A stretch of 9,806 bases of DNA from Gammaproteobacteria bacterium (GTDB lineage Bacteria > Pseudomonadota > Gammaproteobacteria > Natronospirales > REEB76). The translations under genes and the position numbers were made by a program. Shown in pieces: positions 7,261 to 9,806 of this stretch. The stretch is from assembly GCA_027317045.1 (NCBI GenBank), contig DAHVFI010000258.1, forward strand, positions 1 through 9,806. The letters run 5' to 3'. Below the pieces are notes generated by a model. The model saw only the letters and a list, made by a program, of their open reading frames with translations, was not told the origin of the DNA and did not search any database. Each line of letters starts with the position of its first letter. Within the stretch, counting starts at the first letter, position 1.

Positions 7261-7290
7261 GGCATGCGCATATGCAAAGTATGCCATGCC
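7261..7290. promoter_or_regulatory. Bulged inverted repeat in the divergent promoter region
   Basis: GGCATG (7261-7266) pairs with CATGCC (7285-7290), and GCATA (7268-7272) pairs with TATGC (7280-7284). The result is an 11-bp stem with a single unpaired C (7267) and a 7-base loop. It lies in the 231-base gap (7116-7346) between the divergent PCu(A)C-like and prmB genes. No T-run follows on either strand, so a terminator is unlikely. An operator for a dimeric regulator or an RNA leader hairpin is possible. Apart from this repeat and one weak -10 box, I see nothing in the gap. Confidence 0.45.
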
Positions 7291-7336
7291 AGTATGACGG
7301 CCGCCTATTTCGTTTATCATACAAGCGGCATTTTTT

Positions 7337-7341
7337 AGGGA
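7337..7341 (+). promoter_or_regulatory. Ribosome binding site fixing the prmB start
   Basis: AGGGA lies 5 bases before ATG 7347, directly after a run of six T. It favours this start, which gives the usual PrmB length, over the in-frame ATG at 7272 that would add 25 residues read through the inverted repeat. Confidence 0.7.
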
Positions 7342-7346
7342 ACTCC

Positions 7347-8282
7347 ATGGAAAGCTACGAGGAAATCAGCGCGCAGCTCCATACCCTGGCGGATTTCGTG
7401 CGTTGGGGTGCAAGTGCGTTCAACCGCGCCCGGTTGCATTTCGGTCATGGCACTTACAATGCCGTGGACGAAGCCTTGAATCTGGTTTTGCACGGCGTGC
7501 AGCTTGATCACGAGATTCCACCCTGGTTGCTGGAAACGCGGCTTGCGGAAATGGAAAAGCGCGCAGTCTATGAATTGCTGCGCCGGCGGCTGGAGGAACG
7601 CAAGCCCTATGCCTATATAACCAAGCATGCGCGTTTTGCCGGGTTGGATTTCTACGTGGATGAACGTGTGCTGGTGCCGCGCTCGCCTATCGCTGAACTG
7701 ATCGAGAAGGGTTTCGAACCATGGATCGATACTGAACGTGTTGCGCGGGTGCTGGATCTGTGCACCGGCAGCGGCTGTATCGCCATCGCCTGTGCACATG
7801 TGTTTCCGGAGGCACAGGTGGATGCCACCGATATCTCCAGTGAAGCGCTGGAAGTGGCACGCATCAACGTGGCACAGTTGGATGTGAAAGACCGGGTCGC
7901 GCTGCGCAAACTCGACGTGTTCGATGGGTTGCCGTCGGCACGCTACGACATTATTGTCAGCAATCCGCCCTATGTGGATGCGGAAGACATGCGAAATCTG
8001 CCGGACGAACACCAGCAGGAGCCGGCGCTGGGTTTGGCGGCCGGCGCCGATGGATTGAATATCGTGCGGCGCATCCTTGCGGGTGCACCTGATTATCTGG
8101 CAGCCGACGGCATACTGGTGGTGGAAGTGGGTAACAGTCGCTGGGCGCTGGAGCAGGAATTTCCGCAAGCACCTTTCACCTGGCTGGAATTCGAACGCGG
8201 CCAAGCCGAGGTGTTTCTGCTGACGACGGAGCAGGCGACGGCTATGCAAAAAACCGATAAGCGGGCGCGCCGTGTCCGGTAA
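7347..8282 (+). CDS. prmB: Ribosomal protein uL3 glutamine N5-methyltransferase PrmB
   Basis: PrmB transfers a methyl group from S-adenosylmethionine to the side-chain amide of a glutamine in ribosomal protein uL3 (L3), aiding large-subunit assembly. The 311-residue protein has the N-terminal helical substrate-recognition domain (about 1-95, with YNAVDEALNLVLHG), then a Rossmann-fold methyltransferase domain. SAM motif I is VLDLCTGSGCIAIA, beginning at residue 135; the acidic ribose-binding segment is VDATDIS. The amide-methyltransferase signature NPPY is at 206-209 (IIVSNPPYVDAEDM). The VP-R-SPIAELIE block before motif I and the linkage to aroC favour PrmB over the release-factor enzyme PrmC. 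Its last 11 bases overlap aroC, so the two are probably translationally coupled. Confidence 0.95.
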   Translation: MESYEEISAQLHTLADFVRWGASAFNRARLHFGHGTYNAVDEALNLVLHGVQLDHEIPPWLLETRLAEMEKRAVYELLRRRLEERKPYAYITKHARFAGLDFYVDERVLVPRSPIAELIEKGFEPWIDTERVARVLDLCTGSGCIAIACAHVFPEAQVDATDISSEALEVARINVAQLDVKDRVALRKLDVFDGLPSARYDIIVSNPPYVDAEDMRNLPDEHQQEPALGLAAGADGLNIVRRILAGAPDYLAADGILVVEVGNSRWALEQEFPQAPFTWLEFERGQAEVFLLTTEQATAMQKTDKRARRVR

Positions 8283-9372
8283 CACTTTCGGCAAACTCTT
8301 CAGCGTTACCAGCTTTGGTGAAAGTCATGGGCCGGCGCTGGGCTGCATCGTGGACGGCTGTCCGCCGGACCTGCGATTGAATGAAGCAGATATTCAACAC
8401 GATGTGGACCGCCGCCGTTCCGGCACTTCGCGTCATACTTCGCAACGGCATGAAGCGGATCAAGTGAAAATCCTCTCGGGGGTCTTTGAGGGCAAAACCA
8501 CCGGCACACCGATCGGACTCCTTATAGAAAATACCGATCAGCGTCCCAAAGACTACGAGGCTATCCAGGATAAGTTCCGCCCGGGCCACGCGGACTATAC
8601 CTATTTGATGAAATACGGCCGCCGCGATTATCGCGGCGGCGGACGCGCCTCGGCGCGGGAGACCGTGATGCGGGTGGCGGCCGGCGCCATCGCCCGCAAA
8701 TATTTGAGTGAACGCTATGGCGTGGTGATTCGCGGCTGGCTCGCACAATTGGGGCCGCTGGTGCTGGAAGCCAGGAATTTGGACAGTGTGGATGACAATC
8801 CATTCTTCTGCCCCGATCCGGCGCGCCTTCCTGAACTGGAAAGCTTCGTGGACACGCTGCGCAAGTCGGGCGATTCAATCGGCGCACGCGTGACGGTGGT
8901 GGCGCAGGGCGTACCGCCCGGTTGGGGCGAACCGGTATTCGATAAACTGGACGCCGACATCGCCTCCGCCATGATGGGTATCAACGCCGTGAAAGGCGTG
9001 GAGATCGGCAGTGGTTTTGCCGCGGTCACCCAGAAAGGCAGCCAACACCGAGACGAGCTGACGCCGCAGGGATTTCTTTCCAACAACGCGGGCGGGATAC
9101 TCGGCGGCATTTCCACCGGCCAGGATGTGGTAGTGAATATAGCCGTTAAACCCGCGTCCAGCATCCGGCTCACGGGGCGCAGCATCGATGTGCAGGGCCA
9201 TGCAGCGGAGATCAGCGTGCACGGCCGGCACGACCCCTGCGTCGGCATCCGCGCCACGCCGATTGCCGAAGCCATGCTGGCGCTTATACTCGTTGATCAT
9301 GCACTGCGTCAGCGCGCGCAGAATGCCGATGTGATGCCGCCGCTTACGCCGATTCCGGCAAAAATACGTTAA
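8272..9372 (+). CDS. aroC: Chorismate synthase
   Basis: The enzyme makes chorismate from 5-enolpyruvylshikimate-3-phosphate by 1,4-elimination of phosphate, using reduced FMN. This is the last shikimate-pathway step and supplies aromatic amino acids, folate and quinones. The 366-residue length is normal for bacteria. The family signatures are present in order: FGESHGPALGCIVDG with His19; DRRRSGTSR; FRPGHADYTY with His106, the second catalytic histidine; and DYRGGGRASARETVMRVAAG for FMN and substrate binding. Near the C-terminus are NNAGGILGGISTGQ and RHDPCVGIRATPIAEAM. The start is GTG 8272, inside the end of prmB, giving the standard M-S-G-N-T-F-G opening. The upstream purines (AAGCGGG) form only a modest ribosome site, consistent with coupling to prmB. 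No frameshift or odd residue is seen. Confidence 0.98.
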   Translation: MSGNTFGKLFSVTSFGESHGPALGCIVDGCPPDLRLNEADIQHDVDRRRSGTSRHTSQRHEADQVKILSGVFEGKTTGTPIGLLIENTDQRPKDYEAIQDKFRPGHADYTYLMKYGRRDYRGGGRASARETVMRVAAGAIARKYLSERYGVVIRGWLAQLGPLVLEARNLDSVDDNPFFCPDPARLPELESFVDTLRKSGDSIGARVTVVAQGVPPGWGEPVFDKLDADIASAMMGINAVKGVEIGSGFAAVTQKGSQHRDELTPQGFLSNNAGGILGGISTGQDVVVNIAVKPASSIRLTGRSIDVQGHAAEISVHGRHDPCVGIRATPIAEAMLALILVDHALRQRAQNADVMPPLTPIPAKIR

Positions 9373-9407
9373 TATTGAGTCTGCACCAATGTCCTGGATT
9401 ATTTTCC

Positions 9408-9411
9408 GGAG
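9408..9411 (+). promoter_or_regulatory. Ribosome binding site fixing the asd GTG start
   Basis: GGAG lies 5 bases before GTG 9417. The nearby ATG at 9389 is in a different frame, so GTG is the start. A weak promoter-like pair (TTGAGT at 9375-9380, TATTTT at 9400-9405, spacing 19) precedes it and could give asd some independent transcription. Confidence 0.6.
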
Positions 9412-9416
9412 CAAGC

Positions 9417-9806
9417 GTGGATACATTTGATGTGGCGGTGGTGGGTGTCACCGGCACCGTTGGCGGCAGCATGCTGGAGATTCTGGAAGAACGGAAATTC
9501 CCGGTCGGCAAGCTATATGCGTTGGCCAGTGAACGTTCCGCCGGCAAACACGCGGTGTTCAATAATACCCATTTAAAAGTGGAGGATCTGGCAAAGTTCG
9601 ATTTTTCCAAAGTGCGGATTGCTTTGTTCTCGGCCGGCGCCGCGATATCGGCGGAATATGCACCCAAGGCCGCTGCCACCGGCTGTGTGGTGATAGACAA
9701 TACTTCGCAATTCCGCTATGAGACGGATATTCCGCTGGTGGTGCCGGAAGTAAATCCTCAGGCCGTGGCGCAATATACGAACCGCGGTATTGTCGCCAAC
9801 CCCAAC
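9417..9806 (+). CDS. asd: Aspartate-semialdehyde dehydrogenase, partial (3' end outside the window)
   Basis: Asd reduces beta-aspartyl phosphate to aspartate semialdehyde with NADPH. This is the shared step towards lysine/diaminopimelate, threonine and methionine. The first 130 codons are present. The NADP-binding loop is VAVVGVTGTVGGSMLEIL (residues 6-23), followed by the family blocks EERKFPVGKLYALASERSAG, ALFSAGAAIS, VVIDNTSQFRY and IPLVVPEVNP. The window stops at IVANPN, immediately before the expected active-site cysteine (N-C-S/T-T), so catalysis cannot be checked here. The GTG start gives M-D-T-F-D-V-A-V-V-G, the normal family N-terminus. It begins 44 bases after aroC, an arrangement seen in gammaproteobacteria where fimV and truA often follow. 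Confidence 0.95.
   Translation, partial: MDTFDVAVVGVTGTVGGSMLEILEERKFPVGKLYALASERSAGKHAVFNNTHLKVEDLAKFDFSKVRIALFSAGAAISAEYAPKAAATGCVVIDNTSQFRYETDIPLVVPEVNPQAVAQYTNRGIVANPN

Noticed and set aside
7105..7320. Minus-strand 71-codon frame in the divergent region, ending inside the start of the PCu(A)C-like gene
   Set aside because: It has no recognisable family, no clear ribosome site and no homologue I recognise. It runs through the inverted repeat and the candidate promoter. The 11-base overlap with the next gene resembles coupling, but this is too little to call a gene.
7331..7336. Run of six T as an intrinsic terminator
   Set aside because: The inverted repeat ends 40 bases earlier and no GC-rich stem abuts the T-run. 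It directly precedes the prmB ribosome site instead.
7272..7346. 25-residue N-terminal extension of prmB from the ATG at 7272
   Set aside because: It would be read through the inverted repeat and has no ribosome site. ATG 7347 has AGGGA at 5 bases and gives the family's usual N-terminus.

Overview
The window looks like housekeeping chromosome from a gammaproteobacterium with moderately high GC. This rests on the adjacent, overlapping prmB-aroC pair followed by asd, the 67-kDa (E. coli-type) SppA whose catalytic residues fall within one position of the E. coli enzyme, and an LGST-type phosphatidylserine decarboxylase. Genus cannot be told from the sequence alone. I see no RNA genes, transposons, CRISPR arrays or phage genes, and no gene-free stretch longer than 300 bases.

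Layout. At the left edge (41-322) is the N-terminal half of an HU/IHF-type DNA-binding protein. It loses the family's beta-arm sequence abruptly and runs in another frame into a tetratricopeptide-repeat (TPR) protein (192-1955) that seems to lack its own 5' end and signal peptide. This joint is the oddest point in the window. Next on the plus strand come a group II PLP-dependent decarboxylase of unknown substrate (1980-3335), the membrane protease SppA (3399-5270) and a free methionine-(R)-sulfoxide reductase (5295-5780). Spacing is tight enough for partial co-transcription.

A minus-strand pair converges on these genes with one base between the annotated ends: a PCu(A)C-fold periplasmic protein (7115-6669) followed by phosphatidylserine decarboxylase psd (6654-5782). 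The PCu(A)C-like protein keeps the fold signature but has lost its recognisable copper ligands. A 231-base divergent region (7116-7346) holds a strong bulged inverted repeat and separates this pair from the plus-strand run prmB (7347-8282), aroC (8272-9372) and asd (9417 to the window end, partial).

Functional reading. prmB methylates a glutamine of ribosomal protein uL3. aroC makes chorismate, the branch point for aromatic amino acids. asd feeds lysine/diaminopimelate, threonine and methionine. sppA, psd and the PCu(A)C-like protein all act at the envelope, and msrC repairs oxidised free methionine. I found no convincing undescribed system. The points most worth checking are the HU/TPR joint, the ligand-less PCu(A)C protein, the inverted repeat in the divergent promoter region, and the uncharacterised TPR/decarboxylase pair.
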